Positions 45,306-57,568 of a DNA stretch of 64,000 nt are shown here, piece after piece. Source of the DNA: Earliella scabrosa (lineage: Eukaryota; Basidiomycota; Agaricomycetes; Polyporales; Polyporaceae); contig JABYQQ010000003.1 in the NCBI GenBank assembly GCA_022605405.1, positions 186,001 to 250,000 on the forward strand, written 5' to 3'. Position numbers and translations under genes: made by a program. The stretch's first letter is position 1; the number at the start of each line of letters is the position of its first letter. A model generated the notes under the pieces. It worked only from the letters and a program-made list of their open reading frames with translations. It did no database searches and was not told the origin of the DNA.

Positions 45306-45783
45306 CGAGATGCTGACAGTGATTGTTCGATGATGGGTCGCCTGCGTCATCACTTGTATCAAGTTGTACACCTGGAAGCCTAGATTACTACATATCTTAG
45401 CATTATATCTTCGTGTCTACGTGTAATATGCGCGTTCGTCTAGTTTTGTTCCTGCTATCGACATGTTTTTGAGGCAATTCCGAGCAGTGTGTAGCGGTTG
45501 GCATGTTGAGCGACGCGTCGGGAACCGCATGCAGGGTACCAGCGCGCGGTTGATGCCAGGAGGATGCGGCCAACCGTCAACAGGCGCTCCGGAGGCCGGT
45601 GTCAACGATATGATTGGTCCAGCGAAATTTTGACGGTCCGGCTCATCGGCCGGACTCGGAGTTGAAATTTCCGGCGCTGTCCGAGAACGTACTTAGACGT
45701 TCGCACGCGAGACCTTTTGCTCCTCCAACTTGTCTTCCCCCTCCACTCAGTTCCTCCCTCCTTCCGGTCCCCCCTCCGTCAAA
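45306..45783. promoter_or_regulatory. Upstream region of the ADP/ATP carrier gene
   Basis: Contains the preceding 3' UTR and the carrier promoter. A pure C/T tract of about 65 nt (about 45711-45780) directly precedes the ATG, as in highly expressed fungal genes. Near 45630-45660 there is a CCGG-rich, partly palindromic segment (GGTCCGGCTCATCGGCCGGACT). Confidence 0.45.
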
Positions 45784-47136
45784 ATGGCCGACGTTAAGAA
45801 AGGCAAGACTCCCAAGGAGTTCTTGGGTGGGTATCTGTTATCTGCTGCCTCCGTTGGCGTCATGCTGGCTTTGTGCTGGAGACTCTGATTGCTGACCTGG
45901 CGCGCACATACAGTCGATTTCATGATGGGTGGTGTGTCTGCGGTGCGTAACGGGTCGTGGCATGTCCATACGTGTTGTTCAACGGTATCTGTGTCCTCCA
46001 GGCCGTCGCCAAGACCTCCGCAGCCCCCATTGAGCGTATCAAGCTCCTCATTCAAAACCAGGATGAGATGGTCCGTTAGCTTTGCTGGCACGGCAGTACG
46101 TGATTCCTGACTGTTCTCTTCCCCCAGATCAAGCAGGGTCGTCTCGCCGAGCCCTACAAGGGTATTGGTGACTGTTTCGCGCGTACCTACCGTGACGAGG
46201 GTCTCCTCTCCCTCTGGAGAGGTAACACCGCCAACGTCATCCGGTACTTCCCCACACAGGCCCTGAACTTTGCCTTCAGTGCGTACTACCCGTTTATGGT
46301 AATTGCTTATCTCTGACGTGGCAAACGTAGAGGACTACTTCAAGTCGCTGTTTGGTTTCAAGAAGCAGGATGGCTACTGGAAGTGGTTCGCCGGCAACGT
46401 CGCGTCTGGTGGTGCTGCTGGTGCCTCCTCGCTCCTCTTCGTGTACTCGCTTGACTACGCTCGTACTCGTCTCGCCAACGATGCGAAGTCCGCCAAGGGC
46501 GGAGGAGCCCGTCAGTTCAACGGTCTCGTCGATGTCTACAAGAAGACCCTCGCGTCGGACGGTATCGCCGGTCTCTACCGTGGCTTCATCCCCTCGGTTG
46601 TCGGTATCATCGTCTACCGTGGTCTCTACTTCGGTGTCTACGACTCCCTCAGTACGTGGTGTTGGTTCTCTCCCGCTCGATGCAGCCTAACGATGTGTAC
46701 AGAGCCCGTTGTCCTCGTCGGTGCCCTCCAGGGTTCGTTCCTCGCTTCGTTCATGCTCGGTTGGGGTGTTACCATCGGTGCTGGTCTCGCGTCGTACCCT
46801 CTGGACACGATTCGGTGAGTCCAATTGTCCTCTGACTTCAGCATAATCACTCAGTCTGGTGTACAGTCGTCGCATGATGATGACTTCTGGTGCTGGTGTT
46901 CACTACAAGTCCATGTTCGATGCTGGGTCGCAGATCGTCGCCAAGGAGGGTGTCAAGTCACTCTTCAAGGGTGCAGGTGCCAACATCCTCCGTGGTGTTG
47001 CTGGCGCTGGTGTCTTGTCTCTCTACGACAAGCTCCAGGAGGTCCTCTTCGGCAAGGTCTACTCTGGTGGTATGTACCATCTATCGTTTGTGATTGCGCA
47101 CATGTCGCTCACGTTGTACGGGCAGGCTCTGGCTAA
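45784..47136 (+). CDS. Mitochondrial ADP/ATP carrier
   Basis: Exons 45784..45826, 45914..45942, 46002..46070, 46128..46278, 46331..46651, 46703..46814, 46867..47069 and 47126..47136; 312 residues. It exchanges cytosolic ADP for matrix ATP across the inner membrane. It has three carrier repeats with PxDxxR/K-type motifs ([34 protein letters not shown]). The RRRMMM hexapeptide is the ADP/ATP carrier signature. The last exon supplies only 11 coding nt and completes the usual C-terminus SGGSG. Seven short introns are unusually dense for about 940 nt of coding sequence. Confidence 0.95.
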
Positions 47137-47387
47137 GCGTATATGTCACGGACATTTTACACCTTATCAGCCTCATAGTACTATCGTTTACCTTGCACGC
47201 TATACGACTTCATGCAATAGACCCTGTCGTTATTTTCCCGGTATCGCATCTACAGGGCTCGGAGCATATTATACTCTCAGTAGTGATAGAGACGGAATCG
47301 AGAGATTGCCTAGACCGGAACAGTAAGCGCGTGTGAGTGTTGAAGAGAGAGCAGCAGGCGAGACCAAGCGTCATCCTGGCTTGTTCC

Positions 47388-49912
47388 ATGCCATGTCTCT
47401 GGCGGCCTCGCCTTCTGTTTGTCTCCAGCCGGCGATGGTACAGCAGTGCGTCGACGCGTAGTCCTGTCGTCCTCAGGCCGTACCAAGAGTCTTGTCTAGA
47501 GGCGTGTCTCGACGCTCTCAAGAAGGGTTCAACGCGCATTGGTGTCTCCTTGCCTACAGGTGCTGGAAAAACAACGGTCTTCATCTCCCTGCTCTCGAGG
47601 CTGTCAACGCCCGCCGACGCTCCGCGAGCCAACAAATCACTGGTGATTGTCAACAGCGTCGAGCTTGCCCAGCAAACGGCAGACCAGGCCAGAAAACTGT
47701 TTCCACAATGGAGCGTAGAGATTGAACAGGGCAAGCATCATGCCTCTGGTCTGGCGGATCTGTATGTGGAGTCGGATTTGTTTAATCGCAACAGTCTTTG
47801 ACACTTCATTTTCAGCACGGTGGCAACTTTCCAAACCTTGCTCCGTTCCCAGCGGCTGGACAAGTTTGCAGCGTCGAGTATCAAAGCTCTCATAGTCGAC
47901 GAGGCCCACCATGCCGCGGCCCCTTCGTGAGTTGCTCTTGGAGTCTGCTCAGTAGTGTAGAGGGCGGACTAATAACGATGAGTTCAGGTACCGGCGCATT
48001 CTCTCGCGTTTTGATGCGGCCATTAAGAGTCCAGATGAAGACGTCCAGCCTCCGGTGTTGACTCACCGCATACCCATCCTTGGCTTCTCCGCGACCTTCA
48101 GTCGACATGACGGTCTGGCGCTCGGCTCCGTGTTCGAGGAGATCGTATACCACAGAGACTTCCTCGAGATGATCAAAGAGCAATGGTGCGCGTCCACTTT
48201 GCGCGGCCGGTTCTGAATGTCGCTGACTGGGTATCAGGTTATGCAATGTGCGCTTCACGACTGTCCGCGCGAATATCGACCTCAGCGAGGTCACGGTGAA
48301 CACGCGCACGGGTGACTTCAACCCAAGCAGTCTGGCCCACGTTGTTAACACAGACACGGTGAACGAGTTGATCGTCCGAACTTGGCTGGACAAAGCAGGT
48401 ACGCAACGCGTTGACCGTCTAGTGCCGAGTGTCCTCATTACTGTCACTAGCCGATCGCAAGTCCACCCTGGTGTTCTGCGTGAACCTCTCTCATGTCTCG
48501 AAGGTGACCGCAGCCTTCCGTGCTGCAGGCGTGGATGCACGTTACATCCATTCGGGGACTCCTGCAGCGGAGCGCAAGGCACTGGTGGCAGCATTCCGGG
48601 CTGGCGAATTTCCCGTGCTGGTCAATTGCGGTAAGAACGGAGAGCGGGATGAGATGAAACATTGATTGACATATTCTCATAGCTGTCCTCACCGAGGGTG
48701 CTGATATTCCGAACATCGACTGCGTCATGGTTGCACGGCCGACGCGCTCGAGGAACATATTCGCACAGATGGTGAGTTGCTCATGTCACCATCCGAACCA
48801 CCAGCATTAATCGTGGAGTTAGATCGGTCGGGGTATGAGGCTGTCGCCGTCGACGGGGAAGGAGGACTGTCGCATCATCGACTTCGTCGAATCCCAAGAG
48901 CGCGTCGCTGGGGTCGTGTCCACGCCCACGCTGTTCGGCTTGGATCCGTCCGAACTGACTGATGGTGGGCGGCCGTTCAGTTAGCGCGTCATCGGAGCGG
49001 TCGCTAACGATGAACAACAGATGAGACAATGGAAAGCCTTGAGGAGCGCCGCGCTGCGATGGGAGAGACAGGTCTGACAAGGAGCGACACACCGTCCAAC
49101 GTGCCACATCCAAAGTCTGTGACGTACATCGACCACGATGACCCCTTCGTCCTTGCGGATCAAGCATCTGGAGACCCGAACATCCGCCAGCTGAGTCGTA
49201 ATTCGTGGGTGTATTGCGGCGACGACATCTACGTGCTCGAACTGCTTGGCAAAGGGTACATCCGCATATCGCCCATAGAAGGTGCCGACCAGGGTATGTT
49301 CTCCGGCCGTGAGAGGCGCTATACCCTTGGTGCTGATGATTGGAAGTAGATACCGATGCGGAAGCCAAGTTCATCGCCCACTACACCTCGCCCACTATGC
49401 CCAGAGGGACCGCATACATGTTGAAGATCTCACCCTTCAGACGCAACAAGAAGATTCTCACGGCCGCGACCCTTGCAGATGCGGTCCGTGGATGTGACAC
49501 CTACGCAACGAAGGAAGTATTGCAGGGTACAATAGGGTTGGGGCTGCTGCGAATGGCGAAATGGCGATGGGAGCCAGCTTCGGAGTCACAGAAGCAGTTC
49601 ATTCTGAAGCGATGGAAGGCCCGCAAGGTCCTTGCCACAGCCGATGGAGAGAGCAAGTCACTGCTCGCGACTGACGAAGGATTGAAGACCATGAAGAAGG
49701 GCGAAGCAGCCAACATCATCACTCGCTTGAAACACGGTGCTCAGGTACGTGACCTTTTGGATACTATCTTCACGAGGACACGGCTAAGGTTTGCTGCACA
49801 GGCGCGGTACGAGAAGAGGAAGAAGGAGCAAGCTAAACTTGTTCTCGCCGTGGAGAAAGAGAAGAGCAGGCGGGCGAGGGAGCACGTGAAGGTTGGGAGA
49901 CTCGTGGCATGA
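47388..49912 (+). CDS. Irc3-type mitochondrial DEAH/SF2 helicase
   Basis: Exons 47388..47761, 47816..47926, 47988..48185, 48238..48398, 48451..48630, 48683..48771, 48823..48964, 49021..49293, 49350..49744 and 49802..49912; 677 residues. The start [20 protein letters not shown] looks like a mitochondrial presequence. SF2 motifs in order: Q-like [16 protein letters not shown], Walker [29 protein letters not shown], and helicase-C motifs [29 protein letters not shown] and [15 protein letters not shown]. Yeast Irc3 is a mitochondrial double-stranded DNA helicase that maintains mtDNA. The C-terminal third is the Irc3-type extension. It ends 45 nt from the convergent pseudouridine gene. Confidence 0.88.
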
Positions 49913-49957
49913 TTGCACGGAGATAGATGCTTTGTACATACGGTATTGTACATTGTC

Positions 49958-52900
49958 CTAATAACCCCCATTACTCGCCAACGTAGACAACCGAGGAGAG
50001 ACTGCGTGCTCGCTCTGAAGCGTGTAAACGGCGGCGAGTTGTGCTTGTGCGACGAGACCGTCCAGAATGTCCGGATTTTCAAACGCGGCGGGATCCTGGG
50101 AGAGAGTCGCCAACATGGCGCCAACCAAGGAGTCTCCCGCACCAGTCACGTTCACGATCTTGTCCTCCGGCAGTTGAATCGGCGGGAAGTGCTTGAGGAC
50201 GACAACGCTCTGGCCGGTATTGCTACGGGCCACAATCTGACGAGCATAGATATTGCTGCTTTGACTTGCCCACAAGGACGATTCAGCCTCTTCGCCCGTG
50301 ATCCGGAAGGCTGCTACGAGACCTCGGTCCCCGCACTTGATGACCAGATGCTGGAAGAAGGGGAGGAGGTTGATCGCCATCTGCGCGATGCCATTCTCCA
50401 CCAAGAAGGAGAGGTTGCCGGTAGCAGCGGGCTCGTCCTTGAATGCACTACGGCGCGAAAGCTGGTCGAGCTCCGTGCGGAATTCGGAACCAAGCGACAT
50501 GTGGTCGATGACTTGCCACCAGTATTTGTGCGCGGTGAGCTCTAGCGGAGATGCGCACGCCTCGCGATACATGTGGGCCAGCTCCAAGACGTTGGGAGTG
50601 GCGAACGTTACGGGAGCCCGAGTGATACTGGCCGAGTTCAAGGCGGCCGCGATAGCTGGGAATATTACTGTTGACTTTGGAACGGATGTCGGTTCGCTAT
50701 ATTACTAGTCAGTACAGATACCCTTGAAGTGCAGCCAGAAAGAACTAACAAAAACGCTGCAGGGATACATGTGTGAGCTCTTGAGGATTACATCGATCGG
50801 GGGTCACTCACTGAGGATACGCCTTGCGTCCGCATACTTGATCAGGGACTTCAGAGTTTCGTGCGACATGTTAGCATCCAATGCCATCAGGGTTGGGTTG
50901 TGCTTGTCGAGAACGTCTATAATCTGTGTCACGTCAGAACAGTGATCACCACATAGATGCGGATGACGGATCGACTGAACGAACCTTCGCTGAGTCCATT
51001 GTTCGAATGACATCCATATCCGCAACTCCACCAGTGAGATCGCCTGCACTATCCAGGACCATATTGCACACTGCCGTGCGTGCAGCGGGAAGCCGGATAA
51101 AGCCATCTGTGCGCAAACCAATGCGACTGGACTCCGAGATCATTAATTGTCCAAAGGCATCATCGCCGATGGGGGACACCAATACGACGTCGTCGGAGAG
51201 TTCCTTTGAGCGCGAAGAGAGGATCCGGTGAGCTGCCTCGGCAACGTTACGACCGACGCCGCCAGAAGTCAGTGAGACAACACCTGGGGCGGTTGTGTGA
51301 TTGTGGTTGGCAGCCCCAGGGACTGGGTCGGCGCGTGCAGTTATATCTACTGCGGCTGAACCTACAACGACCAACCTCGCCGGAGGCTGCAGTGGGCACA
51401 CTCTTAGTCAGAATATATGGGCCTGATGGATGCGGCCTCACCAAACTGACTGAATCTTTGTGTTCAGTTGTTCGCTTGGGAGAGGTCGTTTTATGAACAA
51501 CATGGGGATGCGAAGTTTTGTCATTGTTGGCCAGATGCGCGTAGGCGGCAGCAATCTGTCCACCTGAGGTGTGGGTTAAAATGAGATAGATGGTCATGTA
51601 ACTTCGGAGAACCGACTTACCGACGGTAGCCGTGTTCTCTATGAGCGCAATATCTAGAAGGCACCTCGTCAGAGAGATGCGTTCAGGCATTCTAGTAAAG
51701 GTTACGAACTGCTCGCGAGAGATTTGCCCGCCGTCAATTCGCCTACCCTCTTCAATAGCCAAGGGGTAGCTTCCTTGCCCCGACGACTCATGCCGTTGGC
51801 TTCTGACTCTGCGACGGCTTGTTCGACAGCACGTTGAAGCTCCTCACCAACAGCTTCATACTGTTCCGGTATGGGTACTGCGAATAAGGCCCCATTTGAT
51901 AACCCAAGCTGTCTGTGAGTGTCTACGAGGGCAGAATGTCACCAAGCGAATGCATGTCGACAATGAGGATAACATACGGAGGATCTGAGCGGCAGTGACA
52001 GGGTCATCGACGCGCCAAGGGCTCTACACAAATGTTGAGGAGGCTTGGAGGGCGTGACCTTGAGCTCAACAACTTACCTTATATCCACTGCGTCTGCTGT
52101 AGAACGCGGGGAAGTCGTCTGTCGGCCCATAGGATATGACTGGTACACCTAGTGTTTCCTATTCTCGACCGTGAATGTCATATACATTCTTGCCCAACGA
52201 GTGGACTAACCAGATACTCCAATGTCCTAGGAACGGGTAAGTGTAAGCACTGACGATGTCTTGCTTTGCATCTTACCTCCCGATGTCCAAGATGGATTTT
52301 ACGCCAGCGGAGACCAACCCAACGGGGCATCGAGTGAGCTCCTGCAGGTCAGCAGAAATATCCATGGCTGCAGAAGGTACGCATCAGTGATACCAACACC
52401 CAGCAGCGTAACGCCTGACTGAACATACTTGATTCTCCTCCTCGGTGCACGCCCCCAAGACTGTTCGGCAGCATGAGAACTCCATCGAAGAGTGCACTCT
52501 ATGCACTCACCCTCCCGTAGCGAAGACCTAAATACGGTTAACAACTCGACCCAGCCAAGTGTCAAGGTTATGTCCTCACCTTGATTCCAGCCAGGGCAGC
52601 AAGAATGAGGGTAGTGCTGCATGTTGTGCCCTTCACAAGACAATCGTATCCTGGCTCTCCCCGAGTGAGAAGAGTATGGTCACTTACCCCGTCCCTCTTC
52701 AACGCTATCGCTGCCCCCAGGTCTCTCCTCGACAGCTTGACCACCGATGAGTTTTTGCTGACGTCTGCGAGACGTTCCAGTTCATGAGGCTCGAGGCCAA
52801 TCTTGACCCGCCCCTCGATGAGACCGATGGTAGCAGGGATTGCTCCAGCTTTGCGGACGTTGTTCTCCACAGACTTCGCGGTCTCCCTATTCGTGGGGTA

Positions 52901-53104
52901 GGGCATTCCATGCGTGACTATCGTCGTTTCCAATGCGACGACCGGTCTGCCGTGTGCAAGGGCATCTTGTACCTCAGGATGGACGTCAATGGGCGCGTGC
53001 TCCTTCAAGGCAGAAGACAGAGAAGATATTGGTCGTCTCAGACATTTCAGAGACGAGGCAGCAGGTCTGAGCAGGGGGGTGGCGCGTCGTTGGAGAAATG
53101 ACAT
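49958..53104 (-). CDS. Bifunctional pseudouridine-5'-phosphate glycosidase / pseudouridine kinase
   Basis: Fourteen minus-strand exons: 52580..53104, 52511..52527, 52429..52460, 52277..52367, 52211..52226, 52078..52158, 51978..52023, 51710..51922, 51621..51653, 51451..51563, 50985..51386, 50812..50923, 50750..50756 and 49958..50696; 808 residues, with every phase consistent. The N-terminal half is PsuG (VALETTIVTHGMPYP, TRGEPGYDCLVKGTT, VFATGGLGGVHRGGES, VSYGPTDDFPAFYSRRSGY-like), which splits pseudouridine 5'-phosphate to uracil and ribose 5-phosphate. The C-terminal half is a PfkB kinase (RLVVVGSAAVDITARADPVP ... VNVTGAGDSLVGAMLA) that would phosphorylate pseudouridine. Exons of 17, 16 and 7 nt are each needed: the 17-mer encodes VFATGG and the 7-mer restores TFFEPTSV. 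The first 35 residues resemble a mitochondrial targeting sequence. Confidence 0.9.
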
Positions 53105-53296
53105 TACGGCGTATGCATCGGAGTACGCCAACAGGGTACGAAGAAAGGAAAATTGTGGTGGTCGTTCACAGAGAACGCGCTCGCAGACCGGACAAGCAAG
53201 GGCAATATGCGAGCTCCTCTGCGGCCGCATCTGGCCAAAACATGCAGCCCATGGCGTTCTGGACCGCTCTTTCGTGCTACCCTTCATATCGACAGC

Positions 53297-53880
53297 ATGG
53301 CCGCACTGTCAATACCCTCTGCGTCGATCGAAGCACGCCTCGAAATTCCTGAAGGCACCTGTGTTCTTACGTATCAGCCTCTCGACGTTCAGACGATCAT
53401 ACGATCCGTCGGAGACGACGCTGCAGGCGCAACGGCAGTGTTTATTGGAACAACCCGCAACTCATTCAAAGGTAGAGACTCCTCTGCAGGTCATTCGAAC
53501 TTGGCCTGTACGTATGCTTTACAGGCAAGGTAGTCACCCGGCTAGACTACCAGGCGTACAGCAAGCTCGCCATCAAGACAATGGCGGATATAGTCCGGAA
53601 TGCTCACAGTGCATACACACGATCGGAACACCATTCCACCCAGACATCCCCTCCGGCCCAATCGCTCATTCGTTCCGCGGTGCACCATCGACTGGGGACG
53701 GTCCCAGTTGGCGAGCCCTCCATCGTGATTGCAGTCTCTTCGCCGCATCGCAAGGAGGCTTTCCTGGCATGCGAGCAGATCCTAGAGGAGGTGAAGTTGA
53801 AGGCGCAGATCTGGAAAAGGGAGTTCTACGAGGGGGAGAGGGAGGAAGATGCTGAGTGGAAAGCAAATGTCGGCCATTGA
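53297..53880 (+). CDS. Molybdopterin synthase catalytic subunit (MoaE/MOCS2B)
   Basis: Exons 53297..53471 and 53525..53880; 176 residues. With the small thiocarboxylated MoaD-type partner it converts precursor Z (cPMP) to molybdopterin in the cytosol. Motifs of MoaE are present in order: AVFIGTTRNSFKGK, VTRLDYQAYSKLAIKTM, SAVHHRLGTVPVGEPSIVIA, VSSPHRKEAFLACEQILEEV and AQIWKREFYE with the catalytic Lys of WKRE. The gene is divergent from the pseudouridine gene (192 nt between ATGs). Confidence 0.93.
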
Positions 53881-54013
53881 TACAGAGCGCATGTGAGTAT
53901 GTAGTCCGATGATCATGTGTCTGTAGAAGCCTTAACATATGACTGCAGGGGAAGGTAGCACTGACACTCACATCGTAAGAGGCGCAATCGAGAGTAGGCA
54001 TGTTAGTGAATGG

Positions 54014-55388
54014 TTAATCGACTTTCCATTCCTTAGTGACAACATCGTCTTCGTTGCTCACGATGAGCTCAACGGACCAGATAGCCAGTGTGAAGAAAAT
54101 GTTCATCCATCGCCACCATACTTGAGAGGAGTGATCCAACACTGAGAGGGGAAAGCGTCAGAACGGGGAACACAGACATCGTCAAAGACACTAACTCAGC
54201 AAGTGAGAGTAGACCGTGACGAAGATAGATTGACGGTACGTCAACAGAAGGTAGGTCAACTTCGACGTCTACGTTCACTGGTCAATATCTCCAAGAGCAC
54301 TGAAGTACGGAGAACATGGCTTACTGGTCGGCTCTCCCAACCGTCGTCTACGCCACTCTCGCTTTCCCAGCTGTCCGCGCCGATAGTAGGCAGTATCCGC
54401 GAGGCGAAGTGTAGCACGATCAACCGGTACAATAGGGCAAAGAGCACTGGCTTCGGGACCGTATTGGAGACAAAGTTGACGAGGGTCTGAAGATGTGGTA
54501 GGATGTTGGACAGTAGAGGGGTGCTGCCATGCATGTATCAGTACCCGTATCAAGTATGAGCAGACTACAAGGCTCACTAGGAAAGGGCTGGGTCGAGGAC
54601 GAGCGCATCATCTACCCCGCACAACCACACGTTGTACGCGACAATGAGCGCGAGGCAGCTCGTCTCGATGACATTCGTGCGACGAAGCGCGAACCCAATG
54701 AACGTAAGGAAAATCAATGTGGTCAACGCGACGCCCAGGAGCGTAGACGAGAGGGGCGAATCCGCAGTAGCTGGATAGGACTGGAGGGAAGCGTTCATTC
54801 AACCGAGCCGCACAAATCGGTCAAGCACACGACCAACTCACCACAACGATCCACCACGCCGACGCGACATACGCGGCCGCCGCTCCGACCAGCATTCCGA
54901 ACTGATATACCTCGCCCTCCTCGACGAGCTCCTTCCCGACCTGTCCCAGGCGCTGAGCCACCAGCAGACTTGACATGCCCTCCATCACGATGAAGCCCGG
55001 GCTGGACCATTGAAGGATCTTGCCCCACCAGGAGGCGGCAAGCGTGAGCCACGGATGGACACCCTCCGAGAACGCGTTGAAGCAGACGAGCAGGAGGAAG
55101 GGGTGCATCGGGACTTGCATGATGCTCAGCGCGGGCGAGCCCCAGAAGAGCACAAGCGTGCCATGGATGAGAGAATGGGCGAACAGGAGCAGCGAAAGGA
55201 GGAGGAAGGCGGACTTGGAGAGCGTCGAGAGGGTCAGCGGAAGGAAAATGAGAATCTGGAGGACGGTCGAGAGTCTGAGCGGCGTGGAGGTACGGGTTGT
55301 ACGTCAGACCACATCCGGTTTGATTCGATGTCTCGCGGACTCACCTCGCCGTGCTAGAGAGCGCATGCCAGAGAAACCAGGGAGCCAT
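54014..55388 (-). CDS. ICE2: ICE2-family ER membrane protein
   Basis: Minus-strand exons 55345..55388, 54842..55274, 54578..54780, 54325..54523, 54196..54268 and 54014..54141; 359 residues. Yeast Ice2 is a multispanning ER protein that supports cortical ER inheritance and lipid-droplet to ER lipid flow. Several hydrophobic helices are seen, with LQILIFLPLTLSTLSKSAFL, FWGSPALSIMQVPMHPFLLL, GFIVMEGMSSLLVAQRLGQV, LFALLYRLIVLHFASRILPT, LTYRQSIFVTVYSHLL and the C-terminal VWWRWMNIFFTLAIWSVELI. It ends TKEWKVD. The fourth acceptor (gaacgtag) was chosen over a nearer gaccag because only it restores LLLTYRQSIF; the other gives an immediate stop. Confidence 0.82.
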
Positions 55389-55704
55389 AGCTAACCAGTA
55401 CCACCGGTGGGCGATACAGGAGAGCTGGAGAGGTTGGCCTGTGGCCAAAGGAGGACGCCGACAATGGCGTAAGAAGAAAACGAGTGCCGAAGTGCGTCTC
55501 TTGTGCCACCGCGCATTGTATCAACACGTGCGGTGCGCCTGCTCTCTCTTACGCCGTCCCGCCACCGACGTATGCGTATTCGAATGCGGAGAGAAGGTGC
55601 CATGATAATGTATGATGAATATGGTGCTAGATTACATGGTATATGATACATCCCATCCGTAGCAGTAGTGGAAATGTCCCAGAGCGAAGCAGGAGACAAG
55701 GGCC
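55389..55704. other. Gap between ICE2 start and DUG3 end
   Basis: 316 nt containing the ICE2 promoter/leader and the DUG3 3' end. An open frame upstream of and close to the ICE2 start (minus strand from 55604) is Arg-rich and is taken as leader. Confidence 0.45.
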
Positions 55705-57243
55705 CTAGTGGGCGACAATAGTATCTCGTCTTGGACTCAAGAAGCCCTTCGCGGCCGCAAATTCCGTAGCCCTACTCGTGGCAGCAGGGTCAGAGGGCGC
55801 TACATAGAACTTGTCCACTATTGGGATCTGAAGTAGGTTCATCTTCGGAGTGATGACCGCCATATGGTTCGTCCGAATCTCCATCCAGTCCGCTATTGGC
55901 TCCAGTCAGCTTGAACTGGCTTGCGGCCAAGAATAAACGACATGCACGCACCCTTTTCAAATGTGAGCGGTTCGCTAGCTATCTATAGATGACTCGTTAG
56001 AACGTCAACAAACGACACCGTGACGGAATGCAGTACCATAATGATGTTTTCCCGCTTGTCAGTCTTCGACATCTTATAATGACCACCTTCTGCGTATTCG
56101 CTGAAGGTACTGCCAGAAGAGAACCACTACAAATATATTAGTGGCAGGTCAGCAAACGATAGAAGGGCATACATACCAGCGAAGCCGCTTCATCTGTGCG
56201 GGACGAGATGTATCGGGTCGCGACGACAGTCTCACCATCGGTAACACAGAAATTCATCAAACTTGGCTGTATGCTAGGTCAGTGCTCTGTCCCTCGCCAG
56301 AACCGTTGTAATATCCACCTCTGTGATGCCATATTCGTCAGAAAGGGCGTTGATGTGCGCAATAGTGTCTAGCATAGCGCGCTGAAGTAGATTGGGACAA
56401 AAACGGTGTGCTTTAGGGTCCGGGAGCTATAGTGAAATGAGTCAGACACAAGCTCAGCTCCTTGGAATCCTAAACAGTCGCCTACCTTGGAGAGGAAGAG
56501 CGCAAATGCCCATTGCGAATCTGGGTTTTCTCAGAAAACGCATTGTACAGATGTGCTCACGCGACTAACCGGTGTTTCCGTTGACCATGTTGAACACTTC
56601 ATCCGGAAGGCTCATCTGTAGCTTTCGCTTGATCTTGGGGAAGTCGGCAATACCGCCATTGTGCATGAACTGGGCGTGGTCATGAATGGCACGATCAACA
56701 TTAGGCGACATGGGAAGCTATCGCACCATGAGCTTTCCATACGACCAAGGATGGCAATTGTCCAGACTGAGAGTCCCAGCCGTGGTAGCGCGGACATGTG
56801 CGCTGTACGGATGACGATGAGACACGTACGACAGGCTCAAGAAAGGGCTCACAAGACCAAGGGGGACTTGATCTTCTCAGCCAGTCGGACAAGGTTGACG
56901 TTATTCCATGCCTGCCCAGCATTTGAGCGGTCGGCATCAATGAGACGGACAAGGACATACTGGAGTGACCGAGGTGAAGATACACGGTTGACTCCCGAGC
57001 TCTTCGTCGTAGACGGAGTCATACCAGCCTGCGGGATGAGATTGTCGACAGTGAGCAGGGTCGGAGGTCGCATTGAGGATAAGTACACGCACCGACTCCG
57101 AAGCCATCTCCGTTTATGGGTCTCCTACGATCCAAGCGCAGCCTCGAATCGAATGCCTGGTTGATGATAGAATGACACGGTCGAGTGAGCAGGTGCGAGA
57201 GCTGCACTGGCTTAGTCCCCTTGTAGATGACGAAGCGACACAT
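55705..57243 (-). CDS. DUG3-type class II glutamine amidotransferase
   Basis: Eleven minus-strand exons: 57093..57243, 56961..57028, 56853..56911, 56727..56802, 56570..56669, 56486..56520, 56319..56426, 56177..56266, 56037..56126, 55952..55982 and 55705..55892; 331 residues. The mature enzyme begins at Cys2 (MCRFVIYKGTKPVQLSHLLT), the N-terminal nucleophile of class II amidotransferases. Also conserved: INGDGFGVGWYD, FAHVRATTAGTLSLDNCHPW, FMHNGGIADFPKIKRKL, NGNTDSQWAFALFLSKLPDP and IIMIASEPLTFEKADWMEIR. In yeast Dug3 works with Dug2 in cytosolic glutathione breakdown. The dense introns leave exons of 31-35 nt; phases all agree. Confidence 0.88.
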
Positions 57244-57568
57244 GCTGTGATGGTGGTGGCGTAGAAAGAGGGCCGGGAGGAGAGTCAGTGCTCCGGGGAG
57301 CGATACAGCGAGCCGGGGAACGGGGAACGGAATCGAGGACAGAGATGAGACATGGCGACATAGTGGCTCATTATAGGCTATGACCTCGCCGCCTGCCTGC
57401 AACGCCCTCGATTTCGCTTGTTGACGCCGGCAACCCCCGGTGAGTCAAAATCACCCAACGATATCGCAAAGATTCCAAACTCGGTGCTTGCACACGTAAA
57501 ATACAAACATGCATACACTGCTTCTACCCTCCGTCACGTCGCATATCGGCCAATCTGAGGGAGTCCAT
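57244..57568. other. Gap between DUG3 start and AGM1 end
   Basis: 325 nt with the DUG3 promoter and the 3' UTR of the next minus-strand gene. Nothing specific was recognised. Confidence 0.45.

Noticed and set aside
54250..54300. Stop codon directly after the fourth ICE2 exon (acceptor gaccag)
   Set aside because: An acceptor 9 nt further on restores the conserved LLLTYRQSIF segment and the full C-terminus.
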